Shown here: piece by piece, positions 45,171 to 56,939 of the stretch
How positions within the stretch are numbered: position 1 is the first letter of the stretch
How the letters are laid out: the number at the start of each line of letters is the position of its first letter
Assembly (NCBI GenBank): GCA_020744425.1
Contig: JAGMUV010000018.1
Coordinates: 620,001 to 684,000, forward strand
Origin: Dactylonectria macrodidyma
Taxonomy: Eukaryota > Ascomycota > Sordariomycetes > Hypocreales > Nectriaceae
Length of the DNA: 64,000 bases
Reading direction: 5' to 3'
Position numbers and translations under genes: made by a program
Notes under the pieces: generated by a model
Databases searched by the model: none
Told to the model about the DNA's origin: nothing
Seen by the model: only the letters and a program-made list of their open reading frames with translations

Positions 45171-46455
45171 TTCCGATATTATGGATGTCGCTGATATTCT
45201 CCTCGTAAAGTCATTTTATAATAATTACTGTGTTTCATATGCAACCCTATAGATCATTGTCTTAGAACTACTATGAAGAACCGCAAAGCATAACAGGGGA
45301 GTCGGCAGTAGTGACTTTAGGCAACAGTGGACTTACTCGGCGACGACTTCTTGTGCTAAGGCCGTCCGCTTCATCAAGGGCGAGTTGCAGCTGGCACAAA
45401 GTTAGAAGAGCAAACCTAATTTCACAGCTTAAGTATTTTAAAGCCCAAGGCTTCCACGGTTGCCAAACATCGAGCTTCTCCAGCCCTTTCAAGCTAGTAA
45501 GCCTGAATCTATATGAATATTTAAGTGGCCAACCCAAGAGCCTTCTCTTCTGTGCATCACTAACATCTCAATCTAGAGTAATACACAACAACTGGTCAAC
45601 CCAATCCATTCATGTCACTGCGGGTGTAGGTTAGGTGAAAGTTTTATCACTAAGTATCCTGATCTAGCCTAACCGAGATTCGCCAAGACCTACTTTCTTG
45701 GACGGGCAAAAAGATGCTGTCCTCGTGGTTTTAGAATAAAGTAACAAAACACATCGCTGTCAACTACCTCTGTCAACCTGATTAACTGAAACTTCAGAAT
45801 TCATCTTTTCTTTTAGACATCAGCAATGGGCACTGGATAGATTGCTTTTCGGTATGACCGTGGAACGCGAAATAGCCACCCCGCTCTGCCAAGGCTGTTA
45901 CGTAGCATTCTCTCAGCTTCTCACCGAGGCTTGTATCCCTGTTTATGCTCTGATTCCCGTGGGGGTTGTGGAGTAGACGGCAGTAACAATGCTTTCGATA
46001 TTCGCAAGACTGTGGGTCCAAAAAGAAACATGCTCATTCTGAAAGGCTTGGCCCTCCCAACACCCTATCGGATCGTTCGGAGGAATTGCCGTTCATAGGC
46101 GTTCCCGTGAAAGATCCATCGAGACGTGGCACGACGACCGCAGCATGCACCTTGATGGGCAACTTGGTGCACAGACTCGGCTCTACCCACCTTAAATCTT
46201 AGTGACCCCCAATGCGTGAAATAACGAGCCAATCGCGAGACGGTCATTATTGATAAGCCAAGACATTGCCCACATTCTCGTTAAGCAGACTTTTCGTTAT
46301 AAATCCTCAGATGGAGGGCTTTGTTCTTTCCTTCTTTCCACTAAACTTATTTTGTTGGATTTGATCCCTGGACGTGCAATTGGAGAGCCTCGGTTAGCTT
46401 AGAGAGTGGAGGACTGAAACGGAGACCACTACTCTCCTCTAGCTGTCGGAACAGG
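45171..46455. other. Intergenic region, no gene recognised
   Basis: About 1.3 kb leading to the MFS gene; the last part is its promoter. Open frames here show no familiar motif. Confidence 0.5.
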
Positions 46456-48146
46456 ATGGGTGGAGCAACAGATACTTCTCCTCAGGCTATTGTTAGCGCA
46501 TCATTGCCAAATGGCACTGAACCTTCTGGTTTTGCAGCTCTTCCAGAGGACCTAGAGCTTGCCCTTGCGCTAAAGAACTATGTCCCCGACACGCCAGAGG
46601 AACGACGGCTTGTCCGGAAGATCGACTTGATACTCTTGCCATGTCTGTGGTGGATGTATATCCTAGCCTACCTTGACAAGGGGAATATTGTGAGTTGTCG
46701 CATATGTATGAAGATATGTCAAATGACGAACCACTAACAAGAGACAACGTAGGCAAACGCCAATGCAGCTGGACTTAGTGAAGACCTGGGTCTCTCGGAC
46801 AATGGTAACTCTGCTCCTCTTTCTTCCCCAATCGACAAGCCATACTCATACCTAATTCGCAGAATATTCGCTGTTCATCTCAGTCTTCTTCGTTGGTTAC
46901 TTCCTCTGCGAGGTCCCGTCCAACTTGGTCATGGTCAACATCAGGCCCTCTATTTACCTGTCGATAATTGTCTTCTCTTGGGGATGCATCGTCTCTGGAA
47001 TGTCACAGTCCAAGTCGTTGGCAGGGTTCCTCGTTGGCCGCTTCTTCCTGGGATGCGTTGAGGCTGGTATGTTTCCAGGCGCCTTGTTCATCTTGACCTG
47101 TTGGTACACAAAGAAGGAAGTCGGTAAGTGATGCTCATGTCCTCTTGTTATCCAGAACAAGTTGTGCCTAACTATCATGCATATTTGTAGGCAAGCGATT
47201 TTGCATCTTCTTCACAGCTGGCTGTGTTGCTCCAGCCCTCGGCGGCATCATGGCGGGTGCGATCATCAAGAGTCTCGATGGCACAAGAGGCATGCCTGGT
47301 TGGCGATGGCTGCTCTTGATCGAGGGTCTCATAACTGCCTTCTGTGCAACATGTCTATTCTTCATCATCCCAGACTACCCCCACAACTCAAGAAGATTCA
47401 GTGCAGAAGAGCGGCAATTAGCACACGTTCGAATCATGCATGACAAAAGCATCAATGTTACACTCGACAGCAATACCCTGACATCAAAGCAAGCCTTCAA
47501 GGCTGTTATCGCAGACTGGAAAACTTGGATGTTTCTTGTGCTGTACAACTTGAACGGAACTTGCACCACCATCTCCTACTTCATCCCTACAATACTCAAG
47601 ACTCTCGGGTACACCAAAGTCACCGCCCAGTGGATGACTGCACCGATCTACGTCACTGGAGCTATTTCCATGCTGGTCTTCTCTTACACCTCGGATAGAT
47701 CCCAGGATCGACGCTGGCATCTCACCGGTCTGCATTTAGTAGCCGTTGCGGCGTGTCTGACTTTGCTGTTGGTTTCAAACGCGGTGGTCAAGTATGTTAT
47801 GATGTGCCTATTCATTGGCGGGCTTTACACTGCGTTGCCGCTCATCCTTAACTGGGCAAGCGAGTGCATATCATACCCTACTAAAAAGCGATCGGTTGCA
47901 ATCGCGTTCATCAACTCTTTCTGCAATTTGTCAATGATTTACGGGAGCTACTTGTGGCCCAGCGCCGATACTCGCCACATCCTTGGTTTCACTACGATGG
48001 CGTCCTTTTGCGGTGCTGCAGCCTTGCTGGCTGCGTCAGTGCCTGTGTTCATACACTTTCTACCCAAGACACCTGCTACAAAAGCAGAGAGAGAACTTTT
48101 GGCACTGGGAGCGAGTCAAAGTCAACCCACGGTAATGAGTACATAG
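46456..48146 (+). CDS. MFS anion:cation symporter-type transporter (allantoate permease/Dal5 family)
   Basis: Four exons, 46456-46689, 46753-46804, 46863-47123 and 47191-48146, give 500 aa. The start of the family is visible as RRLVRKIDLILLPCLWWMYILAYLDKGNI, joined to ANANAAGLSEDLGLSDNEYSLF, both split here. Further landmarks are FFVGYFLCEVPSNLVM, GRFFLGCVEAGMFPGALF and GWRWLLLIEG before the central loop. About 12 membrane segments are predictable by eye. This plasma-membrane family imports small organic anions such as allantoate, vitamins or phthalate-like acids. The neighbouring regulator and P450 suggest uptake and conversion of one compound, but the substrate cannot be read from sequence. 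Confidence 0.93.
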
Positions 48147-48468
48147 ATGAGGTAGAGTTGGTTGTAAAAATGGCATGTCTGTTATGGTGAGACAAGTCTG
48201 GTCCACTCAGGTCTCCGTAAAGCGCGGGTGTGTTCCAACAATATGCTACTTGTGACGAACGAAATATCGGTATGTGATCATAGAAGAAAACTCACTTCTA
48301 GTGGAAACATCTTGTCTCCACCCGTATTCATCGCGGCTGGCTATACAGTCATAAGCGAGCCCAACCTCCACCCTCCCCCACCCGACTTCCTCGAGGTACA
48401 TCGCTTGACTAAATAATGACTTTCGTTAGCAGAATGCGTGACATTGAGCAAGGACAGGTTTCAGACTA
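48147..48468. other. Convergent 3' intergenic region
   Basis: About 320 bp between convergent genes; nothing recognised. Confidence 0.5.
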
Positions 48469-49173
48469 CTAACTCTTCTCCCATGACAAGGGTTCGGCAA
48501 GCTCCTTTTGAGCCTCCTTCCACAGTCGAGCACACCAGCACGTTACTAGTAGATCTTGGTCTTTTTCCTCAAGAGACTCTTTCATCTTTAACTGAGGTAG
48601 TCTTGTGACGTTTCCCTCCTCGTCGCGGTCCACCATAGTCTCAATAGCAATTGTCTTGCCATCCGTGTCCTTCCATACTAGTTCCGTTCCGCTCTGCACT
48701 CGATTCAACAAGGGTTTCTCCACCGTGAAGTGGTCTTTGACTTTAAAGTGTGTTGGTCTGACTCCCTGTGACATCTTGATTTTGTGATAGACACGCTTTG
48801 AGCTGGCCTTGCCTAAAATCTCGACGTCTCGCGTACTTGAGCTGAGCCGGTCATTGCGAAAGTCGTAGATGTAGTCGACGCGAGACCGGGGATTGGTCTC
48901 GCCTTGATGTTGAGACTTCCTGTACCTGATCTTCTCAATTGCATAAGTGCTGGTTCTCGCCTCACAGGGAGGATTGCTGAGCTCATAGAGCAGGCGATCA
49001 GGCTGGAGAAGAGCATGGATTGCGCATTGGTCGAGAACAAACGTCGGTAGCTGTTCTGGCGTGGGTATGTTTGTATCGGTTTGCACCGACGATGGGACAG
49101 CGACCGCGCTTTCATAACTTGGTAAATCATGGCATGGCTCCATCGATTGGTCATAGAGCGGTAACTGAGACAT
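48469..49173 (-). CDS. Unrecognised 234-aa protein with N-terminal LPSY motif
   Basis: A single open frame from ATG 49173 to 48469. I do not recognise the family. The N-terminus is rich in proline, serine and tyrosine (LPLYDQSMEP, DLPSYESAV, TPEQLPTFVLD), reminiscent of PPxY-type adaptor regions. The middle, LLYELSNPPCEARTSTYAIEKIRYR and VDYIYDFRND, and the basic HFKVKDHFTVEKPL look like a compact beta-rich domain. The C-terminus is charged (KMKESLEEKDQDLLVTCWCARLWKEA, split by function unknown). No signal peptide or membrane segment is evident. Codon use and length argue for a real gene. Confidence 0.7.
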   Translation of the reverse strand: MSQLPLYDQSMEPCHDLPSYESAVAVPSSVQTDTNIPTPEQLPTFVLDQCAIHALLQPDRLLYELSNPPCEARTSTYAIEKIRYRKSQHQGETNPRSRVDYIYDFRNDRLSSSTRDVEILGKASSKRVYHKIKMSQGVRPTHFKVKDHFTVEKPLLNRVQSGTELVWKDTDGKTIAIETMVDRDEEGNVTRLPQLKMKESLEEKDQDLLVTCWCARLWKEAQKELAEPLSWEKS

Positions 49174-49685
49174 TGTTTTGGTGAATAATGCCGGTCGCTG
49201 GGAAACACCTCACATTATGTGGTTGAGCACTAACCCACATAATTGAAGTATTAGAAGAATGAAAACGTAATTTGGGGCACACACTGGTTTTTATCACCGA
49301 GAAACGGCCAAGTACATGCACAAGCGAGGCACAAACTGACATCATCTGAGCAGGCTTAGTTCTGATGCACTCTTGGCACACTTGGCAGCTTGCCAGTGCC
49401 GGTCTGTTATTGGCTTGGATACGTGCGCTTACGGGACCCAAGGCCATGCGATGTTAACTTGCAGCATACTCCGGATATAGTGAACTCCTGTCATGAATGC
49501 AATACAAAACCACTCCGATTACAGGTGAGATGGATATGAGCAGAACACTGGTGAGGCTTATCTCTTACGCCTTAGACATGCTCAAGTTTCTTAAGTCCAG
49601 TTCCCCATTTTAGGGCACCTAGGCATTTCTTTTCTGTCCGCCTCATCACATGAAGTTAAGATGTGATTCCTTTACCCAACGGCCT
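49174..49685. other. Intergenic region, no gene recognised
   Basis: About 510 bp that includes the promoter of the 48469-49173 gene and the 3' flank of the regulator; nothing else seen. Confidence 0.5.
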
Positions 49686-51494
49686 CTAGTACGGAAGAAA
49701 GTCCAGGTTGACGCTTTCTATGACACATTAGAATTGGCTGCAAGTACCGGATCGACGTGACTTACCGAACCAGGGCCAAACATTATCCTCGGAGCCAGCC
49801 TCTAGCCGTTGCCAAATCTTCTTCAAAAGATCCAAGGTTTTCAACAAATGAGGAGTCTTCATCCACTGCCCTATATCCTTCAAGGCCGATTCCACACTCT
49901 CCCGAGCTAGACCTATTGCACAAAGCCCAGCGGTGAACAAAGGACTGACGAGTAGAACCATCGGGGATGACCCTGATGCAATGTTCATGTTCCTTGCACA
50001 TGTGATTATCTTCTCAACGCAAAACTGAGCTTCTGGTGAAGATGGGGGGAGCCTCTGGACACCGCAGTGAAGATGGAGAAGGGCAGTGTACAGGAAGCAC
50101 GCGTTGCTCATGGCGTAATCCTGTAACTCATTGGCCGAAAGCGCGAGTATTTGAGGACTAAGACAGAGGTTTTGAACCGTGTCGCGTTCTAACCTGAAAT
50201 GGATCTCTTGCACTAACGCATTAGATTCCGCAGCAATATCTCTCTCCGATAAAATTGAATGATGTATGCTCAGATCGGCTTGGTGGCGGCGCTCCTTGAC
50301 CAGGGCACCGACCTCTCTGAAGAGATCCGGGAGGTCGGACATGACGCCACCGTATACGTCAAAGTACAGTGGACCGTTTGAGAGGCAGCTCACTTCAAGT
50401 TGGCCGCGTAATAGTCCAGCGGGAGTAAGTGCAGCCAGTGCTTCGGCATTATTATACCAGCTTGACAGAAACTCCATTGTAGAGCCACTTGAAAAGCCGC
50501 CCAGAGGTTGATTTCGGAAGTCACTCGATTGAAGAATGGATCTTGCTTCGTCGAGGTGGACTCGCCAGGATGACTTTCCACCATAAATCTGCGCCTGGCA
50601 GAGGGTCCTCGCGGTCGCCAGTGACGCAACTCTAGCGATTGGGTCGCTACTTTCCAGTTGGGGACGAAGGTGCTGTATGCTTTTTTCCTGCAAGGTGTTA
50701 TACACAGTTTCTGCGTTTTCGGACAGCCCCCCGACGGCTTTTAGGTGGATAGATGCGAAGGCCATGATTGCGTAGAGCAGGCAGGGCTGTTGGAGCGACA
50801 GCGGTACGAGGAAACGGCAGATCTCGGTGCGAGCGTAGGTGCTCGGGACTGTGAGTCGGATTGTTTCTGTGAGGTAAAATTGGAAGAGGTAGCGGACCAT
50901 GGGTGGGAGTGAGGAGTGCTGGTCGAGTGAGGGAGGAATCGTAGTGTAAATGATTCCGGGGGTGCACAACGTGCTGGGATTAATAAATTCAGCGGAGTCA
51001 AATCCTGGGCGATGAGTGTGGACGACTTCAGATCCTGTTATTATGTCTATTGTCGTATTTTGCAGAGACTCGATATGCGTAGGCTCATATTTAGATTCCA
51101 GGAGAACTGCTGAGGTCGTCGAAGGGGATCTCTCAATGGGTGAAGGCTGATCTTTCTTTTTGGAAGGCTTCGCAAGGGCATAGACAAACCCACTGCCGCC
51201 CCTTGTATCATCTGCGCTTATGGTCAAACATGATTCAATCTGACTCAAACCTGGCAACATACCAAGTCTCTCGACATTTCCAAGGCATTGGCCAAACGAA
51301 GACTTTTGAAAGGGTCTGCCACCCCAGTTCAGCTTGATCTCGTACTTGCATGGACTTCCAGCAGCGAGGCATCGGCCGCAGCTTGGCTTCTCCTGGTTGC
51401 ATTTCTGCCGCCTGCGCCTGCAGCGAACGCATCCAGCCCGAGATCGCGTGTGCTTTCGCGGCGCGTCAACTCCCACCGATAGCGATTCGCTCAT
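49686..51494 (-). CDS. Zn2Cys6 transcription factor (fungal-specific type 2 domain)
   Basis: Exon 1 is 51494-49766; a 48-nt intron (donor GTAAGT, branch CTAATG, acceptor CATAG) leads to a short last exon 49717-49686, giving 586 aa ending WPWFESVNLDFLPY. Without splicing the frame would end 11 residues after the donor at a less typical tail. The zinc cluster is GCVRCRRRRQKC then CGRCLAAGSPC, followed by YEIKLNWGGRPF, a hallmark of this subgroup. The long C-terminal part (PPMVRYLFQFYLTETIRLTVP, LLYAIMAFASIHLKAVGG, LYTALLHLHCGVQRLPPSS) matches the Fungal_trans_2 type. It lies between the MFS transporter and the P450 and probably regulates one or both. Confidence 0.92.
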
Positions 51495-51895
51495 TGTGCA
51501 GGGGGTCAGATATAGACGTGTTTGTTTTGCTCGGGTTGAAGAAGAGAGAAGAGAGGAATCCGATAAGGGCTGATTTTGAGGGGTCAGGTTCCCATGCTCT
51601 TGTTATCGCTTTCCCCGATCTACCCCAGACTAGAGCTGGTTTAGTCACAGAGCTCCACAATGGTCGTGGCCCACTAGTCGATGAATTGACGATACGAGGC
51701 GATTGAGGGGCCAGGCGCTATCTCAGATGCTGCGAACTCGAGCCGCGTGTACCCGAAGTAGATGAAAGGATCAAGATTGCTTCATCTACATTATGAACCT
51801 GACAGTTTTACAAGATACATGACTACCAGATATCCAGCCAATTCCACACAACATAATTTATCATATTATCGTTCCATCCCCATATCAAACTACAC
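51495..51895. other. Intergenic region, no gene recognised
   Basis: About 400 bp between the regulator start and the P450 3' end. Confidence 0.5.
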
Positions 51896-53591
51896 TCATT
51901 CCCAGTCTACAAACTTGAGGATGCATGTTTGATCTTTTGGTCTCGAAGTAAACACCTGGTCATCCATGCTCATGTCGCCCTTCATACCCTCTGCCGGCAC
52001 TGTCCTGTACTTTGAATAAATATCGCGCAAAAGAGTCTTCATCTCAGCCGTTGCCAAGCTATCATGAATTAGTCGATATGTTCAAGAACCTTTCAAGTTC
52101 TGGGTACTCACTGTCGACCAATGCAGGCACGTCCACCGTTTGAGAAGGCAAAGAATAAGCGGTTCTTCTCTGCTAGACCCTCTTCCTCTAGCCACCGTTC
52201 TGGCTTGAAGGCCTCGGGGTCTGGGAACACACTTTCGTCCATTCGGTGCATCGAGTATGGCTGGCAGCTGACAATCGTCCCCTCAGGAAGCCAGAAACCA
52301 TCCACCTCTCTGCCACCTGATGGAACACATCTCGGGAGACTCATCGGGATCGATGGGAACATCCTGAGACCTTCTTTCACAACGGCTTCGAGGTAGGGAA
52401 GCTGCTCAAACGACACACCCTCGTTCTCCAGAAACTCAGCTCGCAGCCGCTCTTGAACCTTTTCGTATCCCGGCTGCGATATCTGCCACATCAAGAAGCA
52501 GAGTGCATCACCAGTGGTCTCGATACCAGCAATCATGTGGTCCATGCATTCGGAGGCAATGTCGATAGATCCCAGGCCAAACTTGCTTTCTTGCAGGCGA
52601 CTGACCAGCGTGAAATCAGCCACGCCACCTTGGTTTACACCATCGAGTACTAGCTTTTGGGACAGGGGGGCGCCTGACAACTTGATGAAGACGCCAGAGT
52701 TAAGGAGCATATCTAAGACGGGGTTGTAGAGGCCAAGAAGTCGTCCTACGAGGTTTCAAAGTCAGCTGATTGCAATCATTTCAGGTCGCAAGTGCGACTT
52801 ACTGGTCAGGTTGCTGTCGAATGAGACTTCTCGCATAATCTGTTCGTCTCTTTGTTGAAGGATGGAGTCGCTGCCGTGGGGGTGGAACAAGTGATGCGTG
52901 ACACAGTCGAAAGCATAGCAATGAAGGTAGACCTGATTCAAGTCAGAACTTTGGGTCATTGAATATCACAGGACCACACATACATAAACATCCATCTCCT
53001 GATTGGGGTTCTGTGTGCACACTTTGATGAAGTTCTGAGATCTCTCCTGTAGGCCGCGAAGCGATGCCTCGCGCATCACATTGGAGTTTGCGTAACGATC
53101 TGCAATAATTCGTCTGCGCTTGCTATGCTATCGGCAGGTTAGCAAAACGCTCTTATCTTCCAGATCAAATGAGCCTCTCACATTTTCTTTGTCCTTGGTT
53201 GAGAACATTGTGCTGCGATGGCGTCAGTCCTTGGCCGCTAACATTTGAGGTGTTAGGGAAATTACCGAAGGCCGAATTCCGAAAACAGGTGGTAAAAGTG
53301 AGACTTGTCGTAGCCACTTCCCTTTGATAGATATATTTCTTTCATTGCTTCGAGAGACGAAAATACGGCCTCATTGGGCGCAATCTGAACAGCATTGCCG
53401 TATTTCAGGTGAAGTCTATGCACGTACTCTGTGCGCTTGCCGCGAAGTTCGTAATACTTGAGCTGCCATGATGTGAGTCGGCCAAGGATCGGCCCTGGAA
53501 GCGAGGTGAGTGACGACCGAAGGCGTCTGATGACAACGATGCACACGACTAACGCGGTTGCTACGAGCAGGGGGATGGTTAACATGGCCAT
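51896..53591 (-). CDS. Cytochrome P450 monooxygenase
   Basis: Six exons, 53591-53266, 53212-53182, 53127-52984, 52932-52803, 52745-52112 and 52058-51896, give 476 codons (475 aa). Introns are 51-57 nt and all junctions keep frame. The N-terminus MAMLTIPLLVATALVVCIVV is a membrane anchor followed by the proline hinge SLPGPILGRL. Landmarks are the C-helix region SKRRRIIADRYANSNV, the I-helix MIAGIETTGDALC, the K-helix EAVVKEGLRMFPSIP (ExxR), the PERW motif in EAFKPERWLEEE and the heme loop FAFSNGGRACIGRH, completed by the last junction. It is an ER-bound fungal P450 of unknown substrate, divergent from the permease at 54674. Confidence 0.95.
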
Positions 53592-54673
53592 GGTGACTAT
53601 TGCTCGACACAGGAGATGATGATAAGAAGATCACGATTCAAGCGAACCGGACCGTGAGTGTTACAAGACATAGATATACTCCGAAGCTAAAAAGCCGAAA
53701 GGATGACTCCACTACACCCCGGATTGGAATCTAGAAGAGGCGTCGATATCATTGGACATGATATTTGGACAAAGAAAAGAAGACTGTAGGGACTTGAGTC
53801 ACGGGCAACTGCCGAATGCAAATTGCGGAGAGAATCCACACAGAATCTGCTTCATGTCAGATATTGACCAGCTTCGAGCGGCATCCCAATCACCAATCAG
53901 ATGGGTTGAAAAGTCGACGGTGAGCTGCACTTATCCCAAAAGGGAATCTACAAGAGATAACCCGACGAGATCCGAATGCCAAAGAGTTATTATCAGTCAT
54001 TATGTAAAGCGACCAATCAACAACCGGCTATTAAGCAGACGCTATGCCTGGCTAGGAAGCGCGATCCATCTGCTGACGCACGGCGCCGTCGGCGTCGCTT
54101 GTCGCCCCGGATCTCTTGCAACTTCCCAATTCTTCGTCAAGTTCATTAACCGGGTCATCATTAGCCTTAGACTTATGTCACAGGTGACGTCTTTTCGATA
54201 CTCGACAGACATACAGGGTGACAGTGCGTCGGATATCTGTGGACAATGCTAGCTAAATGCAGCATGACTCCACGCTGCTTTTCGATTGCTAGGGTTGTGG
54301 ATCCGTTCTTCCAGTCCCCTGGGAGCTTCTCCGTAAAGCGGCATGCGTTGCAATCGACCCAATTGTACGATTGACATGGGCATTCCGTTTTCCCCGGACA
54401 CAGCTTGGCTATCATTGAGTTTGGGGATGCTCACCTGTGATCCCGATAAGGATCATTGTACATCCTCGAGAGTACATGCCGGGGCGACAGGACAGATGCT
54501 AGTTGACGATGTCCCAGGGTCTTATCAGAGAGTATGTCTAGCTCAGCTGAAATCTTATTAAATACTGCAATAATCCCTCCCTAGGATGCCGGTAAACCAT
54601 CCCAACATCTTCAATTTCCTGTCTTTCACTTACTGAGGTGTCCCAATATTCTGCCCTTCCTTCAACCGCCGCC
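53592..54673. promoter_or_regulatory. Divergent promoter between P450 and permease genes
   Basis: About 1.08 kb with no gene. It may hold shared control sites for the pair; I see no GCGGCCGC in it. Confidence 0.5.
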
Positions 54674-56373
54674 ATGGGGAAGCCATCCGATGAGCCCTCC
54701 TCCTTGAGTAGAGAGCCCTCAACCAGCGAAGGAGTCATAGACGTCTCTCAAGATGAAATCATCTCCAAGTATGGCACCACGCAACGTGGTTTGTCGAATC
54801 GTCACCTGCAGCTCATGGTCATCGCCAGCTCCATCGGCACTGGTCTCTTCGTCGGTATCGGAAGCGCCCTGCGAACAGCTGGGCCGCTGTCTGTCTTGCT
54901 AGCGTACCTCATCTACCCTACCATTTTCATCCTCCCTTGTTCTATGGGTGTTGCAGAGATGGCGACTCACTTGCCCATCCGTGGAAGCATCTACGAGTTT
55001 GCGAGTCGATATGTTGATCCGGCTTTTGGCTTTGCACTCGGTTGGACCTACTTCTTCGCTAGTGCCATGCTTTTCTGCACCGAGCTTTCGGCAGTGGTCA
55101 CTGTCATGGGTTACTGGCAGATTGACGTAAACCCAGCCGTGTGGGTAGCTATGGCTCTAGTTGTTTGTGTGTTCCTCAATCTCTTCGCCGTCAAGTATGC
55201 AAACATCCCACCTTCTTCTGTTCCAAAACTCTAATGCCTTATAGATGGTACGGGGAATCCGAATTCATCTTCTCCTGCACCAAGATTCTTCTCCTCATCG
55301 GCCTTCTACTCCTGACCTTGATCACCATGTGCGGCGGAAACCCCAAGCACTGGGCTTATGGCTTTCACAACTGGTCCAACGGTGAAGTCATGCACGAGTA
55401 CATGGCGGAAGGTGCAAAGGGACGCTTCCTAGGGTTCTGGAGCATCATGATCTACGCTGCCTTCTCTATTGCTGGACCGGACTTCATCGCCCTCAGCGCT
55501 GCCGAGATGAAGAACCCCCGACGAAATATCCCGCGCTGTGCTCGCGCAACGTTTCTGCGCATTTTTTTGTTCTATGTATTGGGCTCGCTCGCTGTTGGCA
55601 TCCTCTGCGACAGCAAAGATCCCAGGCTTCTAGCAGCACTCGGCGACGCTAGTGTTGGCTCTGCTGCCAGTCCCTGGGTCATTGGCATCGAGAACTTGGG
55701 AATCCATGGTCTAGCAGGCTTCATAAATGTCCTGATTCTCATCAGCGGCTGGAGCTGCGGCAACGCTATGCTCTACTCGTCATCGAGGACCCTTTACTCG
55801 CTTGCCATGAGTGGCCATGCCCCAAAATTCCTTCTAAAATGTACCAAGTCTGGAAACCCCATCTATTGTGTGGGCGTTGTGAGTGCCATTTCATTGATCA
55901 CCTTCCTTGTCGCCACAACCGATGGTGCGACAGTATTTGGATGGTTCGTTGGCTTATCCACCTGTGGCTTTGTGCTTTCATACACGGCGATGCACGTCAC
56001 TTACATTAGCTGATACAGAGCGCTCAAGGCCCAGGGTGTTTCTCGCGATACTCTCCACTGGAAGGCTCCATTTATGCCCTACGGTGCCTACATCGGAACT
56101 GTGTTCGGCTGTATCATTCTTCTCTTCCTGGGCTTTGACACTTTCAAGCCCTTCTCCGTGTCGGGATTCATTACTAGTTACTTTGGTATCGCGTACATGG
56201 CTGTTGTTTACACGTTCTGGAAGATCTTCAAGCGAGACAAATTTGTCAAGGCAAGAGAGGCTGATCTGTGGAGTGGAAAGGAAGGGGTCGACCAGCAATG
56301 CATGCGATGGGAGGGCCAATCTTCAGACAAGGAGAAGAATTGGCTGCACCGTATCTGGTCTGCGATTTGGTAA
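54674..56373 (+). pseudogene. Amino-acid permease (APC superfamily, YAT type), interrupted by one in-frame TGA
   Basis: ATG 54674 has a strong context (GCCGCCATGG). Exons 54674-55194 and 55245-56373 are joined by a 50-nt intron that restores NLFAVK-WYGESEFIF. The total is 550 codons, the usual size. Family text is clear: HLQLMVIASSIGTGLFVGIG, EMATHLPIRGSIYEFASRYV, FSIAGPDFIALSAAEMKNPRR, and SGWSCGNAMLYSSSRTLYSLA in later membrane segments. A TGA at 56011-56013 splits HVTYIS from YRALKAQG in a segment normally continuous, where F or W would be expected; TGG to TGA is the simplest change. Coding similarity continues to 56373 (PYGAYIGTVFGCIILLFLGFD). It is either a null allele, readthrough, or an error. 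An isoform ending at the TGA would lack the last two membrane segments. Confidence 0.85.
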
Positions 56374-56844
56374 TTTTGCAGATGCGCCAGATTAATTCAG
56401 GTCTACTTGAAGCCCAATTTATTGTCTATCGTCACCCACTGCGCGTCTTCATCGTCCAGTGCTTGAATAGCGACGCGAATTCCCGGACCTGTGATCCTAC
56501 CAATGCCGTTATGAACAATTACTTTGCACAAGACTAATCAATCTAGCTACTTTCATCTTCCGAGACATTGAAAGAATATTAAACACACCCTTTATCTTTT
56601 ACGCGATAATTATCTAGGAGCAGAGCAGCGTGTGCATGCTGCCTGCGAGCTGCGGCATCGACGACTCCAGTATTTCCAGACGGTTTGCTGGCTGGCTCGA
56701 CTGCGAACAATAGAAGAAGGGAATTTCTTAGCGTCTAGGTTTCAAAGTCTTGGAGCGTAAAATGTCTGCAAAAAAAAGCGAGCAAAACAAGGAAAGGGAA
56801 AGCCAGAACAAAAAAAACATCTGGAAGGCATCAAGAGACTTTAA

Positions 56845-56939
56845 TGCTCCCGGCAGGGCTTGAACCTGCGACCCTCGCATCACCAACACTGGCAATTGAA
56901 GTATTAGTACGATGCTCTAACCAACTGAGCTACGGAAGC
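56845..56939 (-). tRNA. tRNA-Ile (anticodon AAT) with a 21-nt intron
   Basis: Read on the minus strand, GCTTCCG pairs with CGGGAGC (one T-G), the D arm is GCTC-AGTTGGTTA-GAGC, the anticodon stem TCGTA pairs with TGCGA, and the loop is CTAATA-A with anticodon AAT. The T arm is GCAGG-TTCAAGC-CCTGC. A 21-nt intron (56881-56901) follows position 37, the canonical place. The discriminator is A. Confidence 0.9.

Noticed and set aside
139..56373. Nuclear reassignment of TGA, suggested by in-frame TGA in both the HET and the permease genes
   Set aside because: Other intact genes here end at TGA in the expected place, for example the delta-9 desaturase, SDR C and the DUF3425 gene.
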